Below are positions 1 through 9,433 of a DNA stretch of 64,000 nucleotides, one piece after another. The translations under genes and the position numbers were made by a program. The stretch's first letter is position 1, and each line of letters begins with the position of its first letter. The notes below the pieces were generated by a model. It was not told where the DNA came from, did no database searches, and was given only the letters and a program-made list of their open reading frames with translations. This DNA is from Propionibacterium sp. (GTDB lineage: Bacteria > Actinomycetota > Actinomycetes > Propionibacteriales > Propionibacteriaceae): NCBI GenBank assembly GCA_012517405.1, contig JAAYVB010000043.1, positions 124,001-188,000 on the forward strand. Reading direction: 5' to 3'.

Positions 1-1
1 C

Positions 2-448
2 GAGCGCACCGGCATCATTATTGCGGTGGAGAACATGTATCCGTGGCGGGCGCCCGGGCTGATCGCTCAGGCCTATGCGCCCGATTGGGATCCCACCGAT
101 CAGCCCTATGAGTGGCTGACCCTCGATCTGTCGCATGCGGCGACCGCCGGGGCACGTTCGCTCAGCTATCTGGACGATTGGGGCCCGCGGCTGCGCCACC
201 TCCACCTGACCGACGGCAGCGGCTCGGTGCTGGATGAGCATCTGCTGCCCGGCGAGGGAAACCAGCGATCGTGGGAGGTAGTGGAGACTCTGCTCCGGCG
301 CGGGTACCAGGGGCATATCATTCACGAAGTCAACACTCGCCGGGCTGCTACCGCCGATGAACGCGCACAGTTGCTGGCAGATTGCCTCGATCAGACCAGG
401 CGGCACATTTCGGCGGCCGTGCAGGCAGGTAGGAGTGAAGGGCAATGA
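2..448 (+). CDS. Sugar phosphate isomerase/epimerase family TIM-barrel protein (5' truncated)
   Basis: The window opens inside this gene: the frame is open from base 2, so the GTG at 26 is probably not the real start. The visible ~148 residues are the C-terminal half of a xylose-isomerase-like / AP-endonuclease-2 TIM barrel. Typical metal-site strands can be read: AVENMY (Glu), LDLSHA (Asp, His), HLHLTDG and IIHEVNT (Glu). Such proteins isomerise or epimerise small sugars or sugar acids; the substrate cannot be told here. The stop overlaps the proline dehydrogenase start as ATGA, so the two are translationally coupled. From memory, a similar TIM-barrel gene lies near proC in mycobacteria. Confidence 0.78.
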   Translation, partial: ERTGIIIAVENMYPWRAPGLIAQAYAPDWDPTDQPYEWLTLDLSHAATAGARSLSYLDDWGPRLRHLHLTDGSGSVLDEHLLPGEGNQRSWEVVETLLRRGYQGHIIHEVNTRRAATADERAQLLADCLDQTRRHISAAVQAGRSEGQ

Positions 449-1374
449 TGAGTGATCTGGTCACCCGGTGGGCGCAGCGCGACCGCGTCCGGGAGGCTGC
501 CATGTCGACATCGGCAGCGCGCGATCTGGTGGCCCGTTACGTCGCCGGTCAAGACCTGGACGATCTGATCCCGGTGCTGATATCGCTGATCGACAAGGGA
601 TTGCTGGTCAGCGTGGGCTATCTCGGTGATCATGTGAACACCCTTGAACAGGCTGCCGCCAACAAGGACGTCTATCTGACCATCGTCCGGCGGCTGAGTG
701 ATGAAGGCATCAGCTCGTCGTCGGAACTGTCGCTGCGATTGAGCCGGCTGGGCCAGCGGCTCGGGGCCGAAGGCCGGCATTTCGCGTTGGGGGCAGCGCG
801 CACGATCTGTCGCGCGGCCAGCAATGCCGGAGTGCTGGTGACAGTCGACATGGGCGACTACGAGTTGGTGGAGCCGACGCTGCGCGCCTGGGAGCAGCTG
901 CACCAAGACATCCCGGCCGTCGGAGTGACGGTACAGGCGGCGTTGCACCGCACGCAGCGCGATTTGTCGGACCTGGCCATGCCTGGCCGCCGGATCAGAC
1001 TGTGCAAGGGGGTCTTCCGCGAGCCCAAGCAGGTGGCATTCCGGAACCGCCATGAGATCGACCTGGCGTTCGTCCGCGACCTGCGGATGCTGATGAACAG
1101 TCAGGTCATCGCACTGGTGGCCAGCCACGATCCGCGGATGATCTCGATCGCCGAAGAGCTGATCAGGCGCACCGGCCGTCCACCCGAGAGCTACGAGTTC
1201 CAGATGCTTCACGGCGTGCGCCCGATGGAGCAACGCAGACTGGCCGACGTCGGTTACCGTTCGCGCGTGCTGGTGCCGTTCGGGCCGGGCTGGTACGACT
1301 ACTACACGCAGCGGCTGGCCGAGCGGCCGGCCAATGCGGCGTTGTTCGCGCGTTCGCTGTTCGGGAAGCGCTGA
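445..1374 (+). CDS. Proline dehydrogenase (FAD-dependent)
   Basis: Stand-alone 309-residue monofunctional proline dehydrogenase that oxidises L-proline to pyrroline-5-carboxylate and passes electrons through FAD to the respiratory chain. Family signatures are clear: SVGYLGD near the N-terminus, VDMGDYE, RLCKGVF, EFQMLHG and the C-terminal LVPFGPGWYDYYTQRLAERP, which carries the paired arginines that hold the proline carboxylate. A second ATG follows at 448; the GGAGTGAAGG stretch just upstream fits either. It overlaps the upstream TIM-barrel gene by four bases. proC, which runs the opposite reaction on the same intermediate, lies 1.9 kb downstream. Confidence 0.93.
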   Translation: MMSDLVTRWAQRDRVREAAMSTSAARDLVARYVAGQDLDDLIPVLISLIDKGLLVSVGYLGDHVNTLEQAAANKDVYLTIVRRLSDEGISSSSELSLRLSRLGQRLGAEGRHFALGAARTICRAASNAGVLVTVDMGDYELVEPTLRAWEQLHQDIPAVGVTVQAALHRTQRDLSDLAMPGRRIRLCKGVFREPKQVAFRNRHEIDLAFVRDLRMLMNSQVIALVASHDPRMISIAEELIRRTGRPPESYEFQMLHGVRPMEQRRLADVGYRSRVLVPFGPGWYDYYTQRLAERPANAALFARSLFGKR

Positions 1375-1375
1375 G

Positions 1376-2149
1376 GTGGCGGCGACTGCCGCGCGCACGC
1401 GTCCACGTCTGGTGCTCGAGACCCTGCTGATTCTCGGGATATCGCTGGGCAAGTCGGCGGTCTACTCCATCCTCAACATCATCAACCGGCTGACCTACCA
1501 GGTGCCCTTGTCGGAGCAGACATCGACGATGAACTCGGCGGTCACCCCCGACCGGCCCTGGCTCGACCTCGCCTATCAGCTGGCCAATAATCTGCTGCCG
1601 TTCTGCGCGCCGTTCCTGGCGATCTACCTGCTCTGGCGGATCTGGCCGCCGGGGCCCAGTCCGTGGCGGGCGATCGGTCTTGACGGACGCCGGGTCGGGC
1701 GCGACATCGCGCTGGGGGTCGGCTTGGCGTTGCTGATCCTGGGACCCGCGCTGGGCTTCTACCTGCTGGCGCGGCAGTTGGGCATCAACACGACCATCGT
1801 GATGGCCGATCTGGGTTCGGATTGGTGGACGATCCCGATGTACTGCCTGGCAGCGTTCCAGAACGGCTTCCTCGAAGAGGTGGTGATGATCGGCTACCTG
1901 ACCACCCGGTGGCGGCAATCCGGCTGGCATCCCGGCGCCGCGATCGCGGTGAGCGCACTGATCCGCGGCAGCTATCACCTCTATCAGGGCTTCGGGGGAT
2001 TCATCAGCAACCTGGTGTTCGGCCTGTTGCTCGGCTGGTTGTACCAGCGGACCAGACGCTTGTGGCCGCTGGTGATCGCCCACACGGTGATCGACATCAC
2101 CGCTTTCGTCGGCTATTCGTTGCTCGCCGGGGTCGTCGGCTGGCTCTAG
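1376..2149 (+). CDS. CPBP family intramembrane glutamic protease-like protein
   Basis: About 257 residues from GTG 1376, one base after the proline dehydrogenase stop. The protein is strongly hydrophobic, with several membrane spans. It carries the CPBP (Abi/CAAX-protease) motifs: the paired glutamates at about residues 167-168 in LEEVVMIGYL, then FGLLLGWLY and WPLVIAHTVID with the third-motif histidine. The usual EExxxR has Ile in place of Arg. I recall similar variants among actinobacterial members, so activity is not excluded. Substrate unknown. An upstream in-frame start inside the previous gene is possible but less natural. Confidence 0.82.
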   Translation: MAATAARTRPRLVLETLLILGISLGKSAVYSILNIINRLTYQVPLSEQTSTMNSAVTPDRPWLDLAYQLANNLLPFCAPFLAIYLLWRIWPPGPSPWRAIGLDGRRVGRDIALGVGLALLILGPALGFYLLARQLGINTTIVMADLGSDWWTIPMYCLAAFQNGFLEEVVMIGYLTTRWRQSGWHPGAAIAVSALIRGSYHLYQGFGGFISNLVFGLLLGWLYQRTRRLWPLVIAHTVIDITAFVGYSLLAGVVGWL

Positions 2150-3253
<1,104 letters not shown>

Positions 3254-3254
3254 C

Positions 3255-4055
3255 ATGACGGATCGCACGACAGCAGATGTCGTTGTCGTCGGAGGCGGCG
3301 TGATGGGCACCGCGATCGCTTCCGGCCTGGTCGCCGACGGCTGGACGAGAGTCCGGGTCGTCGAGCCGAGCGCAGATCGTCGCGCCGAACTGGCCTCGGT
3401 CGCCGGTCTGCAGGTGGTGGCCTCCGCCACCGAGATCACCGGCACTCCCGAGGTGATCGCGGTCGTCGTCAAGCCGAAGATCGCAGCCACCGCCTGCCAG
3501 CAGATCGCACCGCTGATCGGTGAGCAGACGCTGGTGATGTCGATGTGCGCGGGCGTCCCGCTCGGCCTGCTCGCCGAACATCTGCCCGGGGGCACCCCGG
3601 TCGTCCGGGTCATGCCCAACACCCCTGCGCAGGTCGGGGCGGGCATGTCTGCGCTGTCGCCCAACGAGACGGTCAGCCCACAGCAGCTCGATCTGGCCAC
3701 CAGCCTGATGCAGGCGGTCGGGGAGACCATGATCGTCCCCGAGTCGCTGCAAGACGCCGTGACAGCGGTCAGCGGCTCCGGCCCTGCCTATGTCTTCTAT
3801 CTTGCCGAGGCGCTGACCGAGGCCGGGGTCCAGGTCGGACTGACCCGTCAGCAGGCCGACAAACTGGCTCGCCAGACGATCATTGGTTCGGCTCGGCTGC
3901 TCGCTGCCGGAGAGCATCCGACGGTGCTCCGGGAGCGGGTCACCTCACCCGGCGGCACCACCGCCGCGGGCATCCGCGCGCTCGACGCGCACGCCACACG
4001 GGCGGCTGTCAGCGACGCGGTGTGGGCCGCCTACCGGCGCAGCCGTGGGGAATGA
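3255..4055 (+). CDS. proC: Pyrroline-5-carboxylate reductase
   Basis: 266 residues. Last step of proline synthesis, reducing pyrroline-5-carboxylate with NAD(P)H. The dinucleotide-binding loop is VVGGGVMGTAIASG, followed by VVVKP and VVRVMPNTPAQVG. The family signature in the C-terminal dimerisation domain is VTSPGGTTAAGIRAL. The ATG is one base past the asd stop, so the two are probably co-transcribed. Together with the proline dehydrogenase 1.9 kb upstream, the locus codes both directions of proline/P5C interconversion. The neighbouring bS22 mini-gene matches the mycobacterial order proC-bS22. Confidence 0.95.
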   Translation: MTDRTTADVVVVGGGVMGTAIASGLVADGWTRVRVVEPSADRRAELASVAGLQVVASATEITGTPEVIAVVVKPKIAATACQQIAPLIGEQTLVMSMCAGVPLGLLAEHLPGGTPVVRVMPNTPAQVGAGMSALSPNETVSPQQLDLATSLMQAVGETMIVPESLQDAVTAVSGSGPAYVFYLAEALTEAGVQVGLTRQQADKLARQTIIGSARLLAAGEHPTVLRERVTSPGGTTAAGIRALDAHATRAAVSDAVWAAYRRSRGE

Positions 4056-4058
4056 CGA

Positions 4059-4088
4059 TTGTTCATTCCGAAGCCCCCGCGGTAAACT
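4059..4088 (+). promoter_or_regulatory. Predicted housekeeping-sigma promoter of the bS22 gene
   Basis: TTGTTC at 4059-4064 and TAAACT at 4083-4088 are separated by 18 bases. Transcription would start near 4095 and leave a leader of about 80 bases before the GTG at 4176. It lies just past the proC stop, in the only sizeable gap of this cluster. Confidence 0.55.
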
Positions 4089-4175
4089 GCTCAAGTTGCG
4101 GTTAGCCGCACACGGTGAGTCTGTGCGCGTCGCAACTCATCACACCAAGACATTCAGATTCTCGAGAGGATCACA

Positions 4176-4277
4176 GTGGGATCGGTCATCAAGAAGCGCC
4201 GCAAGAGGATGGCGAAGAAGAAGCATCGCAAGCTGCTGAAGAAGACGCGCATCCAGCGCCGCAGGGCAGGCCGCTAA
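4176..4277 (+). CDS. Mini ribosomal protein bS22 (AURKAIP1/COX24-like, 33 aa)
   Basis: A 33-residue, extremely basic peptide: [10 protein letters not shown], then [20 protein letters not shown], ending AGR. This matches the actinobacterial AURKAIP1/COX24-domain mini-protein identified as ribosomal protein bS22 in mycobacterial ribosome structures. The GTG start is preceded by GAGAGGA at 4164-4170, five bases upstream. The gene has its own promoter-like element and is closed by a UUCG-loop hairpin six bases after the stop, so it looks like a single-gene transcription unit. Placement directly after proC also fits mycobacteria. Confidence 0.93.
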   Translation: MGSVIKKRRKRMAKKKHRKLLKKTRIQRRRAGR

Positions 4278-4282
4278 GCTCT

Positions 4283-4300
4283 GCCGGGCTTCGGCCTGGC
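4283..4300 (+). terminator. UUCG-tetraloop hairpin terminator after bS22
   Basis: GCCGGGC, loop TTCG, then GCCTGGC: a seven-pair stem with one G-U pair, six bases past the bS22 stop. No U tract follows, as is common for terminators of GC-rich actinobacteria. Confidence 0.6.
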
Positions 4301-4390
4301 GGTCAGCCATTGATGTGCTCGAGGTTGTCGTGCTCTTCGGGTGGTCATGCGCAGAGACTTCGTCACACGTCCGCGGGTTGAGGAGTTGCC

Positions 4391-5998
4391 GTGAGTGAGC
4401 AGCGATCAACACTGGCGCTTGCCGATTGTGATCCGGCCGTCCTGACGGCCAGCCGCCATCCGGCCCGGGTCATCCCCGGCTATGTGATTTTCGTCGGGGT
4501 TGGACTGGGCGGTCCGCTGCGGCTGACGCTGGCCGGTCTGAAGGCCATTGAGGAAGCCGATGTCATCGTCCTCAATCCCGGCGTGGACGAGGGACTGCTG
4601 GACGAACCCGAAATCACCACTCCGGACCGGGCGGTGACGGTCGTCGCCGACGATCATCCCGACCTGGACAAGATCACCACGCTCGTCCAATCCGGGCTGA
4701 GCGTGGTCTGGCTGTTGGCCGGCGACCCCTTGATGGACGCCGAGGCAGCGTCTTACACCTCCGAACTCAGGGCCAACGGCTGTCGTATCGACATGGTGCC
4801 GGGCCTGTCCAGGCTCAGTCTCGCGATCACGTCGACCGGCATCACGCCGGGACCGGGTTTCCGGCTGTGGTCCGGATCGGCAGCGATGTCCGGCGATGGT
4901 GAGTCGTTCGTGGCGTTGCTCCCCGATCAGCAGGCCGACGACATCATCGCTCACGCCGAGCAGATCGGACTGCCGGCCGACACCCGCGCCCTGGTGGTCT
5001 CCGACTACGCCACCAGCGCTCAGAAGACCACTCCGACGGTTCTCGGTGAGCTGGCCGACGTGCTGAACGCCGTCCAGGATCGCCCGTCCGCCGTGATCAT
5101 CGGTCCCGCTGCCGTACGCGATCCCAGCCTGAACTGGTTCGAATCCAAACCCCTGTTCGGCTGGCATGTGCTGGTTCCGCGCACCAAGGGGCTGTCGGGG
5201 GCCATGGAACGCCGCCTGGAGCACCACGGTGCGGTGCCGGTGCAGATACCGACGATCTCGGTGGAGCCACCGCGCAACCCGCAGCCGATGGAACGCGCCA
5301 TCCAGGGTCTGGTCGACGGCCGCTACCAGTGGATCATTTTCAACTCCGCGCAGGCGGTGCGCGCTGTCACCGAACGGCTGGTCGGGCTCGGGCTCGATTC
5401 GCGTGCCTTCTCCGGTCTGCGCATCGCGGCCGTCGGCGCCGACACCGTGACCGCGCTTCGCGGCTGGGGTATCACCCCCGATCTGGTGCCCGAGGGCGAG
5501 GCGCGCAGCGAAGCACTCGCCTCAGAATTTCCGATCTTCGACGATCTGCTCGACCCCATCAACCGCATCTTCATCCCCCGTGCCGATGTCTCGGTCGACT
5601 CGCTGGTACAGAGCATGAACGAACTGGGCTGGGAGGTCGACGATGTGGTCGCCTACCGCACGGTTCGCGCCGCGCCGCCGGCCGCCGAGATCCGCGATGC
5701 CATCAAGGCCGGACGATTCGACGCCGTGGTCTTCAGTTCTGCCTCGACCGTGCGGAATATGGTCGGCATCGCCGGCAAACCGCATGTCGACACCATCATC
5801 GCGGCGATCGGCCCGGCCACTGTCGCCGCCTGCGAGGAGGCGAATCTGCGGGTGGATGTGGTCGCCTCGCAGCCGAACCAGGCCGATCTCGTGGACGCTC
5901 TGGCGGCATTCGCCGTCAAACGGGCCGAGCAGCTCGGCGCCCGCGGTGAACCGGTCCGCAAGCCCTCCCTGCAGCGGCCCAGAAGACGAAACAAGTAG
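4391..5998 (+). CDS. hemD: Uroporphyrinogen-III synthase fused to a degenerate CobA-like methyltransferase domain
   Basis: 535 residues from GTG 4391, with AGGAG five bases upstream. Residues ~28-245 have the fold pattern of the tetrapyrrole methylase family (VIFVGVGLGGP, then WLLAGDPLMD, VPGLSRL). Residues ~255-510 are HemD, which closes hydroxymethylbilane into uroporphyrinogen III (HVLVPRTK, IIFNSAQAV, VVFSSASTVRN, IAAIGPATVAAC). The methylase half lacks canonical residues: the GAGPGDP loop reads GVGLGGP, and the Gly-rich FxRGGEE stretch after GDP is absent. It may therefore no longer bind SAM. HemD should be the working domain. A basic tail (RPRRRNK) ends the protein. No other heme or cobalamin gene is adjacent. 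Confidence 0.88.
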   Translation: MSEQRSTLALADCDPAVLTASRHPARVIPGYVIFVGVGLGGPLRLTLAGLKAIEEADVIVLNPGVDEGLLDEPEITTPDRAVTVVADDHPDLDKITTLVQSGLSVVWLLAGDPLMDAEAASYTSELRANGCRIDMVPGLSRLSLAITSTGITPGPGFRLWSGSAAMSGDGESFVALLPDQQADDIIAHAEQIGLPADTRALVVSDYATSAQKTTPTVLGELADVLNAVQDRPSAVIIGPAAVRDPSLNWFESKPLFGWHVLVPRTKGLSGAMERRLEHHGAVPVQIPTISVEPPRNPQPMERAIQGLVDGRYQWIIFNSAQAVRAVTERLVGLGLDSRAFSGLRIAAVGADTVTALRGWGITPDLVPEGEARSEALASEFPIFDDLLDPINRIFIPRADVSVDSLVQSMNELGWEVDDVVAYRTVRAAPPAAEIRDAIKAGRFDAVVFSSASTVRNMVGIAGKPHVDTIIAAIGPATVAACEEANLRVDVVASQPNQADLVDALAAFAVKRAEQLGARGEPVRKPSLQRPRRRNK

Positions 5999-6037
5999 TC
6001 CCCGGCTTCGAGTTCATGGCCCCAGGCGCACAGCCGG

Positions 6038-6043
6038 TAGGCT
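6038..6043 (+). promoter_or_regulatory. Predicted -10 box (TAGGCT) of leaderless phosphatase gene
   Basis: TAGGCT followed by exactly six bases and then the GTG at 6050. No ribosome binding site lies between, consistent with a leaderless mRNA. Confidence 0.5.
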
Positions 6044-6049
6044 TCATTC

Positions 6050-6727
6050 GTGCAACCCAGCCAGACAGACTCCAGTCCAGCAGCCCAGGTGCACGTCGTG
6101 CGCCATGGCGAGGTGTTCAACCCGACCGGCATCCTTTACGGACTGCTGCCCGGCTATCACCTCTCCGATACCGGCAGGGCCATGGCGAACCGACTGGCCG
6201 AGTACTTCGCCCCCATCGAACTTGAGCAGTTGCGCTCCTCACCGCTCGAACGTGCCCAGGAGACCCTTGCACCGATCGCAGCGACCCATCCCCAACTCCC
6301 GGTCCGCATCGATGACCGGCTGATCGAGGCCGACAACAAACTGGCCGGCCAGGTCTTCGGGAAGCACAACGTGGCGATCTTCGACCCCCGCAACTGGCGC
6401 TATTTCGTCAATCCGCTGCGCCCATCGTGGGGAGAACCCTATGTCGTGCTTGCCGCTCGGATGCTCGATGCGATCGCCGACACCGCGAGCGAGCTGAGCC
6501 CAACCGGGCAGGCCGTGCTGGTCAGCCATCAACTGCCGATCTGGATCGCGCGGCGCGCGGCTGAGGGACGCCCGCTCGCTCACGATCCCCGCAAGCGGCA
6601 GTGCACCCTGGCCAGCGTGACAACCTTCCGATTCACCGACGGCCACTTGAGCGGGGTGACCTACGCCGAACCGGCGCGCGACCTGCTGAGAGAAAACGGT
6701 AACAAGGCGTTTTCGTCCGGCCACTGA
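6050..6727 (+). CDS. Histidine phosphatase (phosphoglycerate mutase-like) family protein
   Basis: 225 residues. The catalytic phospho-histidine motif is VVRHGEVFNP close to the N-terminus, and the second active-site histidine is in AVLVSHQLPIWIA. RSSPLERAQETLAPI supplies the conserved phosphate-pocket arginine. Long actinobacterial members of this type occur next to cytochrome c biogenesis genes in mycobacteria; here the neighbours are hemD and mtr. Substrate not determinable: it may be a small phosphomonoester rather than phosphoglycerate. The start is fixed by the leaderless-type promoter immediately upstream. Confidence 0.82.
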   Translation: MQPSQTDSSPAAQVHVVRHGEVFNPTGILYGLLPGYHLSDTGRAMANRLAEYFAPIELEQLRSSPLERAQETLAPIAATHPQLPVRIDDRLIEADNKLAGQVFGKHNVAIFDPRNWRYFVNPLRPSWGEPYVVLAARMLDAIADTASELSPTGQAVLVSHQLPIWIARRAAEGRPLAHDPRKRQCTLASVTTFRFTDGHLSGVTYAEPARDLLRENGNKAFSSGH

Positions 6728-6745
6728 GGAGCGGAGGCTGAGAGG

Positions 6746-8209
6746 ATGACAAGCATGCAAGACAACACAGCTGCCGCGGACCATGTCGATCTGTGCATCA
6801 TCGGGTCGGGCTCGGGTCTGTCGTTGATCGATGACGACATCAACGACTGGCAGATCGCACTGATCGACAACGGGATCGGTCCCAACGACGCGTTCGGCGG
6901 CACCTGCCTGAACGCCGGCTGCATTCCCAGCAAGATGTTCTCGTTTCCGGCCACCTACGCTCTGGCGCCGACTCACGCGGCACGCGTCGATGTCGATCTG
7001 GGTGTTCAGGGGATCGACTTCAAGGCCATCCAGGCCCGCACGTTCGGCCGCACCGACGCCATCTCGGCGTCCGGGCTGGCCGGGTTGATCAGGCGTGAGA
7101 ACCTGCAGGTGCTGTTCGGTTCGGCGACGTTCGTGGACGATCACACCGTGCGTGTCGGACACCGGCAGATCACCGCGGACCGTATCGTCATCGCCGCCGG
7201 ATCGCGGCCACGCCAGGTCCGGGCGCCCGGCTTCGACGACCCTTATCTGCAGGCCTTCGTCTACACGTCGGAATCGATCATGCGAGTCGAGGAACTGCCG
7301 CAGCGCCTGATCATTCTCGGCGGCGGTATCGAGGCCGTCGAGTTCGCGCACATCTTCGCCGCGATGGGCTCACAGGTTTCGATCATCTCCCGCAGCGAGC
7401 CGCTGCTGCGGGCCCTCGACAGCTCGGTCGCCATCCGGGTCACCGAAGAACTCGCCCAGCGGCTGGTGCTGCGGCTCAACCAGAGCGTGATCGGGCTGGA
7501 CTCGGACGATGCCGGGGGCGTGGTGGTCAGCACCCAGGATGCCCACGGCATCGAATACACCTACCAGGCAGATGCCGTGCTGACCTGCATCGGGCGCATC
7601 CCTAACGGCGATCAATTGCGGGTTGACAAGGCCGGTATCTCGCTGGACGAGAAAGGTTTCATCCCCGTGGACCAGTATCTGCGCACCTCGGTGCCGCACA
7701 TCTGGGCGCTCGGGGATGTCTGCTCGCCGCAGATGCTCAAGCATCTGGCGAATGCGCAGGCCCGGCTGGTAAAGCGCAATCTGCTCGCCGAACGGGCCGG
7801 GCGTCCACTGGAGGCCCGTGACGAGCGTTTCGTGCCGCAGGGAATCTTCACCGAACCGCAGGTCGCCTCCGTCGGGGCCACCGAGGAGCAGCTCCAGGAA
7901 TCCGGCGTCGACTACGTTGTTCACGTTCAGGAGTACGCCTCGGTCGCCTACGGCTGGGCCATGAACGATATCGATCACTTCGTCAAGCTGCTCGCCGATC
8001 CCACCGGTGAACATCTGCTCGGCGCCCACATCGTCGGGCCGGACGCCACGATCTTGATTCAGCCGCTGGTGCAGGCGATGAACCTCAATCAGACGATCAG
8101 TGACGTCGCCAAGGGCCAGTATTGGATTCACCCGGCGCTGACAGAAGTGGTCGAGAACGCCCTGCTGGGCGTGCTGCGGGTAGCCGCCGAACAGAGCGCA
8201 GCGCTATGA
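6746..8209 (+). CDS. mtr: Mycothione reductase
   Basis: 487-residue flavin disulfide reductase that reduces mycothione (mycothiol disulfide) with NADPH, the actinobacterial counterpart of glutathione reductase. The redox-active disulfide is in GGTCLNAGCIPSKMF (Cys54 and Cys59). The FAD loop at the N-terminus is atypical (IIGSGSGLSL), as in known Mtr proteins. The NAD(P) loop is ILGGGIEAVEFA, the second FAD motif is IWALGDV, and the catalytic dimer-interface histidine is in YWIHPALTEVVENALL. ATG 6755 is a possible alternative start after GAGAGGA. It pairs functionally with mshD at 20539. The stop overlaps the GH3 gene as ATGA. Confidence 0.92.
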   Translation: MTSMQDNTAAADHVDLCIIGSGSGLSLIDDDINDWQIALIDNGIGPNDAFGGTCLNAGCIPSKMFSFPATYALAPTHAARVDVDLGVQGIDFKAIQARTFGRTDAISASGLAGLIRRENLQVLFGSATFVDDHTVRVGHRQITADRIVIAAGSRPRQVRAPGFDDPYLQAFVYTSESIMRVEELPQRLIILGGGIEAVEFAHIFAAMGSQVSIISRSEPLLRALDSSVAIRVTEELAQRLVLRLNQSVIGLDSDDAGGVVVSTQDAHGIEYTYQADAVLTCIGRIPNGDQLRVDKAGISLDEKGFIPVDQYLRTSVPHIWALGDVCSPQMLKHLANAQARLVKRNLLAERAGRPLEARDERFVPQGIFTEPQVASVGATEEQLQESGVDYVVHVQEYASVAYGWAMNDIDHFVKLLADPTGEHLLGAHIVGPDATILIQPLVQAMNLNQTISDVAKGQYWIHPALTEVVENALLGVLRVAAEQSAAL

Positions 8210-9426
8210 GCAGGAGCCGTTGGACGGCTGGATTGCTGGTTCTGGCTCTCGGACTTGCCGGTTGCGCGGCCACCCCGAATGGCTCAGGTGGCACCGAGAC
8301 CGGTTCGGTCACTCCCAGCCGGACGATCACCTTCTCGCCTCCGAGCCTGCCCGCCTCCGCCGACAGCGCGGCGACGATCGATCCGGCGACGCAGTGCTTC
8401 GCGTACGCCCAGCAGCTGAGCCTGGCCCAGCAGGTCGGCCAGCTCTACATGACCGTGCTGATGGCCGGTTCGGATGTCGATCAGGCGATCGCCCAGATCA
8501 GCGCCAGCGGCAATGGGGCGGTGATCCTGCTGGGCAATCGCACATCTGGACTGGCCGCTGTTCAGTCGGAGACCCAGCAGCTGCAAGATGCCGCCCCCGG
8601 CGGGATCCCGCTGCTGATCGCTACCGACCAGGAGGGCGGCCTGGTGCAGAAGCTCAGCGGGCCCGGTTTCGCCACCATCCCTGCGGCCACCGAGCAGGCG
8701 CAGCTGGACAACACCGAGCTGCGCGGCAGCTGGCAGCGCTGGGGGCGCGAGTTGCGCAATGCGGGAGTCAACTGGAATCTGGCGCCGGTGGCCGATGTGG
8801 TGCCGACCGATCAGGTCGCCAACAACGCCGCCATCGGTCAACTCGATCGTGGCTACGGTTCGGACCCTGAGGGGGTCGGCCAGAAGGTCGCCGAGGTCAT
8901 CGGTGGATTGAGCGATTCACGGGTGGCCAGCAGCGCAAAGCATTTTCCCGGGCTGGGTCGTGTCAATGAGAACACCGATTTCGCGGTCGGGCATGACCGC
9001 GTGAGCCAGCTGGACGATGCCGACCTGGCCAGCTTCCAGGCCGCGATCAACGCGGGTGCATCGTCGGTGATGGTTTCGTCGGCGATCTACGATCAGGTCG
9101 ATCCGGACAATCCGGCGGTCTTCTCGTCCACGATCGTGACCGGGATCCTGCGGGAGCGAATGGGTTTCAACGGGGTCGTCACGTCGGACGATCTGGGGGC
9201 GGCGGTCGCGGTCGCTGGTTACCCGGTCGCCGATCGTGGGCTGGCCTTCCTGCGGGCCGGGGGAGACGTGGCGGTGGTGGCCGACAGCGCGGCAGCGCAG
9301 CAGATGGTTGCCGCCACGTTGGCCGCTGCTCAGGCCGATCCGCAGTTCGCCTCCGAAGTGACCGAGAAGGCGGCCCGGGTGCTGGACCTCAAGACCGACC
9401 TCGGGTTGATGAACTGCGCGTCGTGA
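8206..9426 (+). CDS. nagZ: GH3 family beta-N-acetylhexosaminidase-like lipoprotein
   Basis: 406 residues. The N-terminus has a lipoprotein signal: basic MSRSRW, a hydrophobic core and lipobox LAGC near residue 22, so it should be anchored outside the membrane. It is a single-domain glycoside hydrolase family 3 protein of NagZ type: ATDQEGGLVQKLSG (substrate Asp), SSAKHFPGLGRV (the general acid-base His loop follows) and VVTSDDLGAA with the nucleophile Asp. Such enzymes release N-acetylglucosamine from cell-wall fragments or similar glycans. It overlaps mtr by four bases (ATGA) and faces the glycerophosphodiesterase with only seven bases between the stops. Confidence 0.86.
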   Translation: MSRSRWTAGLLVLALGLAGCAATPNGSGGTETGSVTPSRTITFSPPSLPASADSAATIDPATQCFAYAQQLSLAQQVGQLYMTVLMAGSDVDQAIAQISASGNGAVILLGNRTSGLAAVQSETQQLQDAAPGGIPLLIATDQEGGLVQKLSGPGFATIPAATEQAQLDNTELRGSWQRWGRELRNAGVNWNLAPVADVVPTDQVANNAAIGQLDRGYGSDPEGVGQKVAEVIGGLSDSRVASSAKHFPGLGRVNENTDFAVGHDRVSQLDDADLASFQAAINAGASSVMVSSAIYDQVDPDNPAVFSSTIVTGILRERMGFNGVVTSDDLGAAVAVAGYPVADRGLAFLRAGGDVAVVADSAAAQQMVAATLAAAQADPQFASEVTEKAARVLDLKTDLGLMNCAS

Positions 9427-9433
9427 TGCCCGT

